This document shows positions 1 through 7,825 of a stretch of DNA of 48,965 bases, piece after piece; position 1 is the first letter of the stretch, and each line of letters starts with the position of its first letter. This DNA is from DASWED01 sp036394995 (GTDB taxonomy: Bacteria; Actinomycetota; UBA4738; JACQTL01). A model generated the notes under the pieces. It saw only the letters and a list, made by a program, of their open reading frames with translations, was not told where the DNA came from and did no database searches. A program made the position numbers and the translations under genes. Where the stretch lies: contig DASWED010000010.1 of assembly GCA_036394995.1 (NCBI GenBank), positions 1-48,965 on the forward strand, written 5' to 3'.

Positions 1-37
1 TCACCTGGTCTCCCTGCCTCGCCGCCGGCTGTCCCAT
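1..37 (-). CDS. PAAR-motif spike-tip protein, N-terminal fragment
   Basis: Only the first 12 codons are inside the window; the gene continues beyond position 1. An ATG at 37 follows a strong ribosome binding site (GAGGAGG, about 5 bases upstream on the minus strand), and the visible peptide reads MGQPAARQGDQV. This literally contains PAAR and matches the usual start of small PAAR-repeat proteins, which form the sharpened cone on a VgrG-type spike. It begins 15 bases after the VgrG-like stop codon and is the expected next gene of a contractile injection system operon. The family call rests on this short match plus context. Confidence 0.6.
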   Translation of the reverse strand, partial: MGQPAARQGDQV

Positions 38-51
38 GTGCCCTCCTCGCT

Positions 52-1704
52 CTAGTTCAGCCTGATGAGCGAGCCGGAGATCTTGACCTCGCCGTCCGCC
101 TGGATCTCCACGCTCCCGGCCTTCAGCTTGAGCGTGGTGTCGGCCGTGATCTCGATGGAGTCCGCGGCGATCGCGAGCTTCTTCTCCGCTCGCAGCGCGC
201 TCTCCTTCAGCTCGAGGTGGAGCGAGCTCTTCGCGTCGCCGTGCGAGATCGTGATGGAGCCCTTGTCCACGGGCGAGTCGTCGAGCTCCATGAGGTGGCC
301 GTTCCGGCTCTTCCACAGCCGCGTCTCGATCTTCCCGTTGTCGACCTTCGCTCCCGGAGGTGTGTCGGACCCGTTCCACAGCCCTCCGAGGACCACGGGG
401 CGCCGCTTGTCGTCGTGCTCGAAGCCGACCAGCACCTCGTCGTTGACCTCGGGGATGAGCTGCAGCCCGCGATCGAACCCCGCCCCCGGCGAGGCCACCC
501 GGGCCCAGTCGCTCTCGTCCTGGTCCGTGAGCGTGGGGAACTTCACCTTGACCCGGCCCAGGCTCTGGGGGTCGTCCGCATTGGTGACGATCCCGACGAC
601 GAGGCTTCCCCACCCCCGCTTGGCCTGCCCGTTCTGGGCGCTGCCGACGAGGTCGGCCAGCCCGGCCGGATCCTTGCCGCCGCACACGAAGCGCGAGGTG
701 TACGCGACGCCGGCGCCGTGCACGTGCTCCACGCTGGTCACGCGGTACGTCCCGGCGAGCTGGTCGCCGACCTGCGAGATCTCCACGTTCGCCCCCGCGG
801 CGATGAGCGGATCGCCGCGGGCCTCGCCCCGCACCACGACCTCGTCGCCCGACGCCTTCAGGTGCAGCGAGCGGGCCAGCGCGTCGGCCTCGGACTGACT
901 CGACACGGGGAACTGGCCCGCGAACCTGGTCACCCGGCCGAATGCCCGGCGGGCCGCGTCGGCCAGGTCGGTCGCGGCCGCCGCCGAGGTCCCCGTGTCC
1001 CCCTGGTCGGACCGCCCCACGATCGCGGCCTTCGCCTTGGGATCCCATCCCCGGATCGTGACCTCGTCGCACCGCTCCGCCGAGGAGAAGCGGGCCCGGA
1101 ACGCCAGGAGGTTGTCGCCCCATCGCAGCGCCGGCGGCGACTCCTGCGCCTCCGGGTGGCGCTTGAAGTGCAGGCTGCCGTCCGCCACCCACAGGTCGAA
1201 CCCGATCCGCTCGGCCCGGTCCCGCAGGAACGCGTAGTCGGACTGGCTGTGCTGCAGGACGTACTCGTGCACCTCGGGCGTCGCATCGATGTCGGTGTCG
1301 AGGTCGTAGTCGCCGGCGATCTGGGACACGATGTCCGCGTCGGTCATGTTCTGGAAGCTGCGGGTCCGGGGGCCCGTGGCCAGCCGGTGGGTCGCGTCGA
1401 GCCCCCACACCACGAGCTGATGCCGGCCCCTCGGTCCCGGCTCCACGGTCAGCGCGGTGACCTCGCCCCGGGTCACGACGACCATGTCCTGCTCCGAGGA
1501 GAAGGCCACGTCGATCCCGGTCCCCAGCCGGAACGTCTGTCGGTCGAACAGCTCGAAGTGCGGATCCTCGAACCGGAGCGAGAAGGTGTCGGGGAGGTGG
1601 ACGGACTCCTCCACCCGCACCAGCGCGAGCATGTCGTACAGCTCCGAGGGCATGGGCTGCCCGTCCACCGTGACGGCGGCGGCGTCGAGCCTCCGCTCAG
1701 CCAC
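52..1704 (-). CDS. VgrG/gp5-gp27-like spike (hub) protein of the contractile injection system
   Basis: This 550-residue protein forms the trimeric hub and needle under the inner tube (Afp8/Pvc8 equivalent). The N-terminal half resembles the phage GPD/gp27-like hub fold. It is followed by an OB-fold segment with the family signature of a LGRVKVKFP stretch, then EVNDEVLVGFEHDD and PVVLGGLWNG. The last roughly 90 residues are a repetitive beta-rich tail of short alternating hydrophobic/charged strands, typical of a triple-stranded beta-helix. The GTG start at 1704 is preferred because it overlaps the upstream LysM gene stop (TGA 1699-1697) and opens directly into the conserved hub sequence; longer in-frame extensions run into that gene. 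A PAAR gene follows. No type VI secretion genes are visible, so an eCIS is favoured over T6SS. Confidence 0.9.
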   Translation of the reverse strand: MAERRLDAAAVTVDGQPMPSELYDMLALVRVEESVHLPDTFSLRFEDPHFELFDRQTFRLGTGIDVAFSSEQDMVVVTRGEVTALTVEPGPRGRHQLVVWGLDATHRLATGPRTRSFQNMTDADIVSQIAGDYDLDTDIDATPEVHEYVLQHSQSDYAFLRDRAERIGFDLWVADGSLHFKRHPEAQESPPALRWGDNLLAFRARFSSAERCDEVTIRGWDPKAKAAIVGRSDQGDTGTSAAAATDLADAARRAFGRVTRFAGQFPVSSQSEADALARSLHLKASGDEVVVRGEARGDPLIAAGANVEISQVGDQLAGTYRVTSVEHVHGAGVAYTSRFVCGGKDPAGLADLVGSAQNGQAKRGWGSLVVGIVTNADDPQSLGRVKVKFPTLTDQDESDWARVASPGAGFDRGLQLIPEVNDEVLVGFEHDDKRRPVVLGGLWNGSDTPPGAKVDNGKIETRLWKSRNGHLMELDDSPVDKGSITISHGDAKSSLHLELKESALRAEKKLAIAADSIEITADTTLKLKAGSVEIQADGEVKISGSLIRLN

Positions 1705-2599
1705 GGCCCACCCCCTGCGGGTCGGGCACCACGAGGGGCGTTCCCGGCTCCAGCTCGAGGGGGTCCACCACGCCGTTCGCATCGGCCAGGAGGCGCCACC
1801 GCGATGGATCGCCGTACCGGGACGCGGCGATGCGGTCCAGGGTCTCCCCGGCGGACACCCAGTGCACCGCGTGGGTCTCCGGGGTGCCGGAGCTGGGGTT
1901 CTGGGGGCCGTACGCATCCTCGTCCTCGTACTGCTTGAACGTCACCTGGGCCTTTGCCCGCAGCGGCGTGCCGTCGCCGGCGAAGTACGTGAAGCGGATC
2001 GTGAGGCTCTGGATGATGGCCTTGAACGAGTGGAAGCTCCCCCAGTGGAACACGCAGAACGGGGGGCGGGCGCTGTTGGTCTTGCTGTTCGCGTCGGGGA
2101 GCTCGCTGTCGATCTTCATCAGGGCCAGCAGGGCGGTGGTGTGCTTCGTGACCGCCTCCCCGGTGGCGGTGGTGTCGAGGGTGAGCTCCATGGTGATGGT
2201 GCCGGCCTGGCCCTGGGCGAACGTCAGCTTGGGGGTGTTCCGCCCGGGGGCCGTGACCTCGGACCACTGATTCGACTTGGCGATGGTGAACTCGGCCGGG
2301 TTGAACAGACACTCGATGCTGTCGCCACGTTCCGTCTCGATGAACGCTTTCACCGGGGCCGCGGCGGCGCTTCCCTGCTGCGCGCCGCCCGCCGCCGGCT
2401 CCTCACCGGCGCCTCCCTCGCCGCCGGGCGACTCCGCGCCCTCGTCGGTGGCCGCCGAGTCCCCGGCCCCCGGCTCCCCGGGCGCCATGGCCTCGTCGAG
2501 GGCATCGCCCGCGGCCCGCTCGGCGACGTCCGCGGCCCGCCCCGCGGCCCGGCCTCCGGCCCGCTCGGCCTCCCGCTCCAGACCCCCCGGGATGTCCAT
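1697..2599 (-). CDS. LysM-domain baseplate protein (Afp7/Pvc7-like)
   Basis: A 300-residue protein. Residues 1-80 are an Ala/Gly/Glu-rich linker. Residues 80-220 carry a beta-rich tail-protein domain beginning near KAFIETERGDSIECLFNP, a segment typical of the LysM-associated proteins of eCIS and phage gp53-like baseplates. The C-terminal 50 residues are a LysM-like module (HWVSAGETLDRIAASRYGDP, then a WRLLADAN segment and a PGTPLVVP end). In related particles this protein joins the tube end to the spike. The ATG at 2599 overlaps the upstream stop as TGATG, and the end overlaps the VgrG-like gene by 8 bases, so translation is coupled on both sides. Confidence 0.85.
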   Translation of the reverse strand: MDIPGGLEREAERAGGRAAGRAADVAERAAGDALDEAMAPGEPGAGDSAATDEGAESPGGEGGAGEEPAAGGAQQGSAAAAPVKAFIETERGDSIECLFNPAEFTIAKSNQWSEVTAPGRNTPKLTFAQGQAGTITMELTLDTTATGEAVTKHTTALLALMKIDSELPDANSKTNSARPPFCVFHWGSFHSFKAIIQSLTIRFTYFAGDGTPLRAKAQVTFKQYEDEDAYGPQNPSSGTPETHAVHWVSAGETLDRIAASRYGDPSRWRLLADANGVVDPLELEPGTPLVVPDPQGVGRG

Positions 2600-4353
2600 C
2601 AGAACAACCCCGCGAACCGGCCGCCCCGCCGCTCGATCTCGGCCAGCAGGCGTTCCTCGAGGGCCGTGAGGAGGTCGCCGGTCATGGCGGTGGGGTCGGC
2701 TCCGGCGATCTCGCGGCCGGACGTCCCGGCGCGCTCCGCGAGGCCGGTGGCCTCCCGGGCTGCTCCGGCGGTGAGCTGCCGGGCCCGACCGGCCGCCCCC
2801 GTGAGCGATTGTTCGATCGATCCGGCCGAGGGGATGGCCGAGATGCCTTCCTCGAGCCGCCCGCCGAGGGCGCGTGCGGCGCCGGAGACGGCGGCGGATC
2901 CGCGCGCGGCCAGGCCGCCGGCCTCCCCGGCCGCCCGGGGCACCGCGTCCCTGACCGAGCGGACGGCGGCGCCGGCCATGCCCGCTGCCCCGGCCACGGG
3001 GAGCGACGACACCGGGACGGCGCCGAGGGCCTCCGACGCGGACCGCGACGCGAACGAGGCGACGGACGCCCCGGTCCGGCGGGCCCGGCGCTCCCCGGCG
3101 TCGAGGAGCGACTCGCCGAACAGGCGTGGCGTCTCCGGCCGGTCGGCCACGTGGCTCAGCTCGTGCGCGAGCACCCCCAGCGACCGGGGCGAGCCCGACG
3201 GCGCCTCGGCCAGGGCGATGGTCCGTCCGACCGTCGCCCCCGGCGTCCGGACCGATCGCAGCGCCCGCCTGGTCGCCGGGCCGGTCACGGCGTTCGGGAG
3301 GTCGTCCCGTCCGGTGATCGCCCGAACGAGGGGCCGGCTCCACTCCGGCAGCCGCGACGGCCGCTCGATCGCCGCCGCCGGCGTCCCCACGGGTCGCCCG
3401 GTGCCGGTGCCGGGGTTCGCCGACCGCTGCTGGACCGCGCCACCGCGACCCGCCGGACCATTGCCGGGCCGCGTGCGGGACGGAGCAGTTCCCCCTGCCG
3501 GCCCGGTTCCCGGCGCGGACTCGGGACGGATGGCCGGGGGCCGCGCGCGCCGCCGGGCCCGGGGGTTCGTGCGGCCGCCCGGCTCCACCGGCCGAGCGCC
3601 GACCATGGGCTCCATGAGGGGACTCGGTCCGAGCGATGGGACCCTCCTCGGCGTCGCGGGTGGCTGAGCTCTCGGCGTCCGTGCGGCGAACCACCCCGGG
3701 CGGCCCCCCCCGGTGTCGCGCCCTCCCGGGGTCGGCGGATGCCCGGCGGAAGTCCGCCGGGATGGTTGCCTCCCGGGCGATCCGAGCCGAGCTTCCGCGG
3801 CGTCGCCGTCCCGTGGCGCCGGCCGCGGGGAGCGGAGGCCGGACGTCCATCCGTGCCGGCCCCGGCCGGTCCGGCCGGGCGGTTCGATGCCCGGCCCGGG
3901 ATCCGCCTGGGGGTGGCCGGACCCGCGGTCCCGCATGCCATCCGGGCGTCGGGAGGCGAGCGGCGCCATGTGGCCGCCGGTCGAGAACCCGGCCGGCGCG
4001 CCGCCCCGCGGCCCGGACGCGCCGCCGGCGCCGTCGACCGGCCTGCGCCACAACGCCCCACGCGAACGGGGTCCGAGCACCGGCCGGGATGCTCCGGCAC
4101 CGGTCCGCGACGCCGCGACGCCGCTCCGGGCCGGCATGCCGCCGCGGGTCCCGCTCGGGGGCGTCGCCGCCGGGACCCGCGGCAGGACCCGGGGAGCGCG
4201 GGCCAGGAGCAACGCCACGCCGCCCGGAAGGCCGGTGCCGGCGCGGATGCGCATGGAAGCGCTCGGTCGCGCACGCGCCGCGGCGGCGATGGACAGGGAG
4301 GCCCGGGCCCGGACGCCGAGGCCAGGCGCCCGCTCAGGACGGCCGGAATCCAT
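2599..4353 (-). CDS. DUF4157 (eCIS core domain) protein in the structural operon
   Basis: A 584-residue protein whose central part carries the DUF4157 zinc-peptidase-like fold that marks eCIS loci. The segment LGVLAHELSHVADRP gives an HELSH (HExxH) motif at residues 397-401, preceded by a region with LPEWSRPLVRAITGRDDLPN. Residues 1-340 are low complexity, rich in Pro, Arg, Gly and Ala, and probably disordered. The C-terminal 150 residues are Ala/Gly/Arg-rich and probably helical. The ATG at 4353 overlaps the upstream tube gene by 20 bases and is the outermost option; internal starts are possible, since composition keeps several frames open here. Its role is unproven; DUF4157 proteins are linked to cargo loading or are themselves cargo. 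Confidence 0.75.
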   Translation of the reverse strand: MDSGRPERAPGLGVRARASLSIAAAARARPSASMRIRAGTGLPGGVALLLARAPRVLPRVPAATPPSGTRGGMPARSGVAASRTGAGASRPVLGPRSRGALWRRPVDGAGGASGPRGGAPAGFSTGGHMAPLASRRPDGMRDRGSGHPQADPGPGIEPPGRTGRGRHGWTSGLRSPRPAPRDGDAAEARLGSPGRQPSRRTSAGHPPTPGGRDTGGGRPGWFAARTPRAQPPATPRRVPSLGPSPLMEPMVGARPVEPGGRTNPRARRRARPPAIRPESAPGTGPAGGTAPSRTRPGNGPAGRGGAVQQRSANPGTGTGRPVGTPAAAIERPSRLPEWSRPLVRAITGRDDLPNAVTGPATRRALRSVRTPGATVGRTIALAEAPSGSPRSLGVLAHELSHVADRPETPRLFGESLLDAGERRARRTGASVASFASRSASEALGAVPVSSLPVAGAAGMAGAAVRSVRDAVPRAAGEAGGLAARGSAAVSGAARALGGRLEEGISAIPSAGSIEQSLTGAAGRARQLTAGAAREATGLAERAGTSGREIAGADPTAMTGDLLTALEERLLAEIERRGGRFAGLF

Positions 4354-4804
4354 GGTGTGCGATCTCCAGCTCCTCCACGGCGACCTCGCGCGAGGACGCC
4401 GCGAAGCGAGGTCCGCTCCACTTCACCGGGAAGGCCTCCTCGAACTTCCAGCTCCGGACACGTTGTCGGGCCGCGTCCAGGACCGCGATCTCGCCGTGGG
4501 TCCGTTCGAGCTTGCTGCCCTGGCCCTGGAAGCCCTCGCCCGACGTCTTCCAGAACCACTCGAAGAGGTTGTCCGCGTCGGTGATGCCTCGCTTCAGCAC
4601 GATGTTCGGCCACTTCATCCGCCCCGGGAGGCGGTGGGCGAAGTGGTTCTGGCCCCCCTCGTTGAGCTCCTCGATCTCCACCTCAACGGTCAGCCCCCCG
4701 ACCTCGGTGAACGCCCCGATCTCCCCGATCCCGTCCACGCTGAAGACGAACTGGCCCGTGAAGGGCGCGTCCATGGTGCGACTGCCGTTTCCGTTACTCG
4801 CCAC
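4334..4804 (-). CDS. Inner tube protein 2 (gp19/Hcp-like, Afp5/Pvc5 type)
   Basis: A 156-residue member of the phage T4 gp19-type tail tube family. Characteristic segments are FVFSVDGIGEIGAFTEVGGL near the N-terminus, the HRLPGRMKWPNIVLKRG core and the closing KWSGPRFAASSREVAVEELE stretch. It is paralogous to the tube protein at 5320-5751, as in other eCIS loci where a minor tube protein adapts the tube to the baseplate. A GTG start at 4804 overlaps the end of the DUF6760 gene; an ATG 30 bases further in (4774-4772), opening MDAPFTGQF, is an alternative. The gene lies between DUF6760 and DUF4157, the usual order. Confidence 0.9.
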   Translation of the reverse strand: MASNGNGSRTMDAPFTGQFVFSVDGIGEIGAFTEVGGLTVEVEIEELNEGGQNHFAHRLPGRMKWPNIVLKRGITDADNLFEWFWKTSGEGFQGQGSKLERTHGEIAVLDAARQRVRSWKFEEAFPVKWSGPRFAASSREVAVEELEIAHHGFRPS

Positions 4805-4967
4805 CGGCGGCCTCCGAAAGCGCTCGTTCGTTGAGCCTCGCGACCTCGTCCACCAGGCGGACGCGGTCGCGGTGCTCCAGGCCCATCAACGTGCCGAGCT
4901 CCCAGTGGAGGTGGTACGCGAGGTAGCTGATCTCACCCCACAGCTCGTCCACGGGATAGCGGATCAG
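4794..4967 (-). CDS. DUF6760 small eCIS protein
   Basis: A reading frame of about 57 residues between the tail assembly protein and tube protein 2. Read from the sequence it gives LIRYPVDELWGEISYLAYHL, then HWELGTLMGLEHRDRVRLV, and ends AAGGE. The YP-D-L-EE-AYH-HW-LEH pattern is that of the very short DUF6760 proteins found at this place in eCIS clusters; their function is not known to me. There is no ATG at the conserved start. The conserved N-terminus needs a CTG at 4967, overlapping the upstream TGA, or a GTG at 4952 that would drop five conserved residues. An eight-G run just upstream leaves open ribosomal slippage from the preceding gene. Confidence 0.7.
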   Translation of the reverse strand: MIRYPVDELWGEISYLAYHLHWELGTLMGLEHRDRVRLVDEVARLNERALSEAAGGE

Positions 4968-5323
4968 ACCCCCCCCGACGCGACCACCTCCGCCAGGCCG
5001 CCGTTGGTGGGCACGCTGTCGGGGAGCGGCCGGTCGCCGAAGTTGATGGAGCGGTACATGTCCTGCAGGTACGCGAGGTCGGACACGAACAGTCCCTCGA
5101 CGACCTTCGGCGTCACCTGGGACAGGCTCCCCAGCGACACGACGACCCGGGACAGGACGATCACGGTGAGGTACGCCTCGTTGTCCTGGACCCGGTGGTC
5201 CCGGAGCGGCTCGATCTCGTCGCTCGCGTTCGCGAGGCGCATGACCCCGTCGCGGTGCAGGGTCCCGTGCATGTCCACGTAGCCCTTCGGAAGGGTGAAC
5301 GGGAACTCCGTCTGGAGGGTCAT
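4964..5323 (-). CDS. Phage tail assembly protein of the eCIS
   Basis: A 119-residue protein matching the small tail-assembly proteins found between the two tube genes of eCIS operons. The N-terminal segment (FPFTLPKGYVDMHGTLHRDG, then VMRLANASDEIEPLRDHRV) is strongly conserved in that family, as is the following AYLTVIVLSRVV helix. By analogy with phage tail assembly chaperones it may help polymerise the tube or set its length; this is inferred. The ATG at 5323 overlaps the tube protein 1 stop at 5320 (ATGA). A longer in-frame opening reaching 5584 has no support because it runs antisense-like through the tube gene. Confidence 0.8.
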   Translation of the reverse strand: MTLQTEFPFTLPKGYVDMHGTLHRDGVMRLANASDEIEPLRDHRVQDNEAYLTVIVLSRVVVSLGSLSQVTPKVVEGLFVSDLAYLQDMYRSINFGDRPLPDSVPTNGGLAEVVASGGV

Positions 5324-5751
5324 GCCCGCTCCAATCCCTCGTGCGTGATGGTGATCTCCTCGACGGCCACCGCGTTCTCGCCGGCGTTGAGGTCGGCGCC
5401 CTTCCACTTCGAGGGCCACCCGTTCATGAAGTTCCAGCGGGCGACCTCCTTGGACTTGGAGTCGTACAGGACGATCGACCCGTTGCGGCGGGCGGCGTCG
5501 ATGTCCCCCTGCTCCACCTCCTTGCGCCAGTCCCACAGATCCTTCTTCTGGTCGACCCGCTTCTTCAGCGTGATGTCGGACCACTTCATGGCGCCGGGGA
5601 GCTTGCGGATGAGCATCTTCCCGTCCTTGGTGGTCTCCTTGTACTCGACGATCTCGGTCTCCGAGTCGACCCCGGAGGCCTCCTTGAACGATCCGATGTC
5701 GATGCCGTCGAGCTCCACGTGGAACGAGAAGGTCGTCAGCGTGTCCGGCAT
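5320..5751 (-). CDS. Inner tube protein 1 (gp19/Hcp-like, Afp1/Pvc1 type)
   Basis: A 143-residue tail tube protein, very probably the major ring-forming subunit of the inner tube. Family hallmarks are FSFHVELDGIDIGSFKEASG, the IRKLPGAMKWSDITLKK core and a C-terminal NGWPSKWKGADLNAGENAV stretch. It follows the sheath gene by 39 bases, the normal sheath-tube order, and its stop overlaps the next start. The shorter length and the position next to the sheath make it the main tube subunit; tube protein 2 (4334-4804) is the paralogue nearer the baseplate genes. Confidence 0.92.
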   Translation of the reverse strand: MPDTLTTFSFHVELDGIDIGSFKEASGVDSETEIVEYKETTKDGKMLIRKLPGAMKWSDITLKKRVDQKKDLWDWRKEVEQGDIDAARRNGSIVLYDSKSKEVARWNFMNGWPSKWKGADLNAGENAVAVEEITITHEGLERA

Positions 5752-5790
5752 CCTCGACTCACCTCCCTTTCGCTCAGGCGATCCCCGGTC

Positions 5791-7356
5791 TCACTCGGCG
5801 GCCCCGCCGCCGCCCTGCCACTGGCTGATCCGGAAGATCACGAACTCCGCCGGCTTCACCGGCGCGATCCCGATCTCCACCACGAGCTTGCCCTCGTCCA
5901 CCGACTCCGGCGGGTTGGTCTCCTCGTCGCACTTCACATAGAAGGCCTGCTCCGGGGTGGCCCCGAACAGGGCGCCCTGCCGCCACAGGCCCAGCAGGAA
6001 CGAGTGGACCGTGCGCTTCACGCGCTGCCACAGGTCCAGGTCGTTCGGCTCGAACACCACCCACTGGGTGCCGAGCAGGATGGACTCCTCCACGTAGTTG
6101 AAGAGCCGCCGGACGTTGATGTACCGCCACGACGGGTCCGAGGAGAGCGTCCGGCCGCCCCACACCCGGATCCCCCGGGTCCCGAACGGACGGATGCAGT
6201 TCACGCCGATGGGGTTCAGCAGGTCCTGCTCGCCCTTCGTGACCTTGGCCTCGAGGTCGAGGGCGCCTCGGATGACCTCGTTGGCCGGGGCCTTCCACAC
6301 CCCCCGGGTGTCGTCGTTGCGGGCCCAGATCCCCGCGATGTGGCCGGACGGCGGGACGGTGAGCATGCCGCCGTCGCGGGAGAGCGGGTTGGCCACCTTG
6401 ATCCAGGGGTAGTACAGCGCGGCGAACCGGGAGTCGTACATGGCGACGCCCGAGCGCCAGTCCTTGATCTGCTGCGGGTTCATCCCGGGCGGCGAGTCCA
6501 GGATCGCCATGCGGTCGCCGGCGTTCTCGCAGTGCGTGATCATGGCCGTCTGGACCGCCTTGAACATGTCGAGGTCGAACCTCCCGTTCCGGGTGGACGC
6601 TGTCACCAGGTCCGGGACGACGACCATCGTCACCTCGTCGGCGATGACGAGCCCCCGGATGCCCGTGCGGTCGGTCTCCGATCCCTCGAAGTCCCCGCCC
6701 GACACCTCGATCGGCGTGACCGACCCCGCCTCCAGCGGGTAGCTCCCCGCCGCGGGGATCCGCTCGGCGAGCGTCGCGCCGCTCACCTGTGGAGCCTTGA
6801 CCCGCACGTACCGGGACTCCGTGTTGACCACGGTCTCGACGTTCCGGTTGCCCTTCCCGAAGGTCAGGTCGGAGAAGGACTCGACCTCGCGGCCGCCGGC
6901 CAGGACCTTCAGCGTGAACGTGGACGGCTGCTCGCCCTCGGCCGCGGCCTGCGGCTCGACGGTGACCTCGAGGGCCCCGCCGGCCTCCAGGGCGCGGACC
7001 TCGAGCGTCTGGAGCTCCCCCTTCGCCCCCGAGGGCAGGGCACGGGTCGGTGCGCCGCCTCCGCCGCTCGTGTTGGGGATCCGGCAGACGTAGCAGGTGC
7101 CGCCCCCGTTGTTGAAGTAGCCGTACACCGCGTGGGGCAGCAGGGCCCCCTCCACGAACCCGCCGTACAGCGCCTCGAACTGCGCCCAGTTCGTGACCAG
7201 CCGGGGCTTGATGCCGTCGGGGTCGGACGGGTCGTCGAGCGGGGCCCGGGCCGTGAACCCGACGAAGGCGGCGACGGCCGTGCCGACCCCCTCGATGGGC
7301 TTCGACCCCCGGTCGACCTCTTCGACGTACACACCGGGCGACAGATACGTGGGCAT
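5791..7356 (-). CDS. Contractile tail sheath protein (Afp2/Pvc2 type)
   Basis: A 521-residue sheath protein. The start MPTYLSPGVYVEEVDRGSKP is the classic N-terminus of contractile sheaths. The C-terminal third carries the conserved core that interlocks subunits: IWARNDDTRGVWKAPANE, GVNCIRPFGTRGIRVWGGRT and the FVEPNDL-like FEPNDLDLWQRVKRTVHSFL segment, ending with GIAPVKPAEFVIFRISQW. Its contraction drives the inner tube into a target. Only one sheath gene is visible, as in simple actinobacterial systems rather than the three of Photorhabdus PVCs. It is followed by tube 1 and preceded by the short receiver-like protein 15 bases away. Confidence 0.95.
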   Translation of the reverse strand: MPTYLSPGVYVEEVDRGSKPIEGVGTAVAAFVGFTARAPLDDPSDPDGIKPRLVTNWAQFEALYGGFVEGALLPHAVYGYFNNGGGTCYVCRIPNTSGGGGAPTRALPSGAKGELQTLEVRALEAGGALEVTVEPQAAAEGEQPSTFTLKVLAGGREVESFSDLTFGKGNRNVETVVNTESRYVRVKAPQVSGATLAERIPAAGSYPLEAGSVTPIEVSGGDFEGSETDRTGIRGLVIADEVTMVVVPDLVTASTRNGRFDLDMFKAVQTAMITHCENAGDRMAILDSPPGMNPQQIKDWRSGVAMYDSRFAALYYPWIKVANPLSRDGGMLTVPPSGHIAGIWARNDDTRGVWKAPANEVIRGALDLEAKVTKGEQDLLNPIGVNCIRPFGTRGIRVWGGRTLSSDPSWRYINVRRLFNYVEESILLGTQWVVFEPNDLDLWQRVKRTVHSFLLGLWRQGALFGATPEQAFYVKCDEETNPPESVDEGKLVVEIGIAPVKPAEFVIFRISQWQGGGGAAE

Positions 7357-7371
7357 CGGCCCTCCCTTCGG

Positions 7372-7710
7372 TCAGCTCCTCACGGCATCCGCGAGGAGTC
7401 GTGGGGTCAGCTCGGACAGGTACCACTCGCCGTGATGGAACGGCGGATAGACGCGCATGGTCGGTTCCTCCGACGAGCACGCGATGACCTTCACGGCGGG
7501 GAAGTTCGACGCGATCATGCCGGCGATCTCGAGCTCCCCGTCGGTGTCCAGGTCGAGGACGACCACGTCGGGGCGGAACTCCGTCAGGCGCTCCAGGATC
7601 TCGCCCGGCACGTCCTCCTCCGCCACGATCTCGAAGCCCTCCTCGTCGAGGAATTCCCGAAGCCCCATCCGTGCGATGGCACCGAAGTCACCGATGAGCA
7701 CGCGGGGCAC
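7372..7710 (-). CDS. Receiver-domain protein without output domain (pseudo-receiver)
   Basis: A 112-residue protein consisting only of a CheY-like receiver fold. The N-terminus (RVLIGDFGAIARMGLREFL) has the layout of LuxR-type regulators but only one acidic residue where an acidic pair is expected. DVVVLDLDTD supplies the likely phospho-acceptor Asp. The conserved Thr/Ser and Lys region is divergent and no helix-turn-helix follows. The GTG at 7710 has a good ribosome binding site (GGAGGGGAG) about 6 bases upstream. It is the first gene of the sheath-tube operon and is divergent from the cargo gene. Its N-terminal half resembles the two full-length regulators at the other end of the locus, so it may titrate or modulate them (inference). 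Confidence 0.7.
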   Translation of the reverse strand: MPRVLIGDFGAIARMGLREFLDEEGFEIVAEEDVPGEILERLTEFRPDVVVLDLDTDGELEIAGMIASNFPAVKVIACSSEEPTMRVYPPFHHGEWYLSELTPRLLADAVRS

Positions 7711-7782
7711 CTTTCTCCCCTCCAGACGTGGTCGCCTGGCCGAACGGTACGGAGGCGGGGGTGCGCGCCGCCAGAAGCGAAC

Positions 7783-7824
7783 GGGCAGACCTCGGGGCAG
7801 CGGCCGGTGCCCGGATGTCTGCCC
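7783..7824. promoter_or_regulatory. Inverted repeat in the divergent receiver/cargo intergenic region
   Basis: GGGCAGAC (7783-7790) and GTCTGCCC (7817-7824) form a perfect 8-bp inverted repeat 26 bases apart, with a nested GGGCA/TGCCC pair inside. The right arm continues as TGCCCGAT, and the left arm read on the other strand gives TGCCCGTT. This half-site is shared with the long palindrome near the response regulators (14605-14641). It lies between two divergent eCIS transcription units, so an operator is plausible, as is an RNA hairpin in the leader of the cargo gene if that gene starts further downstream. Confidence 0.4.
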
Positions 7825-7825
7825 G

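Noticed and set aside
52..1704. Type VI secretion VgrG
   Set aside because: DUF4157, DUF4255, DUF6760, a single-chain sheath and gp19-type tubes are present and no Tss membrane genes are seen, so an eCIS fits better.
2809..4584. Plus-strand open frames opposite the DUF4157/tube genes
   Set aside because: They are Arg/Pro/Gly-rich with no recognisable motifs, and conflict with recognised minus-strand structural genes.
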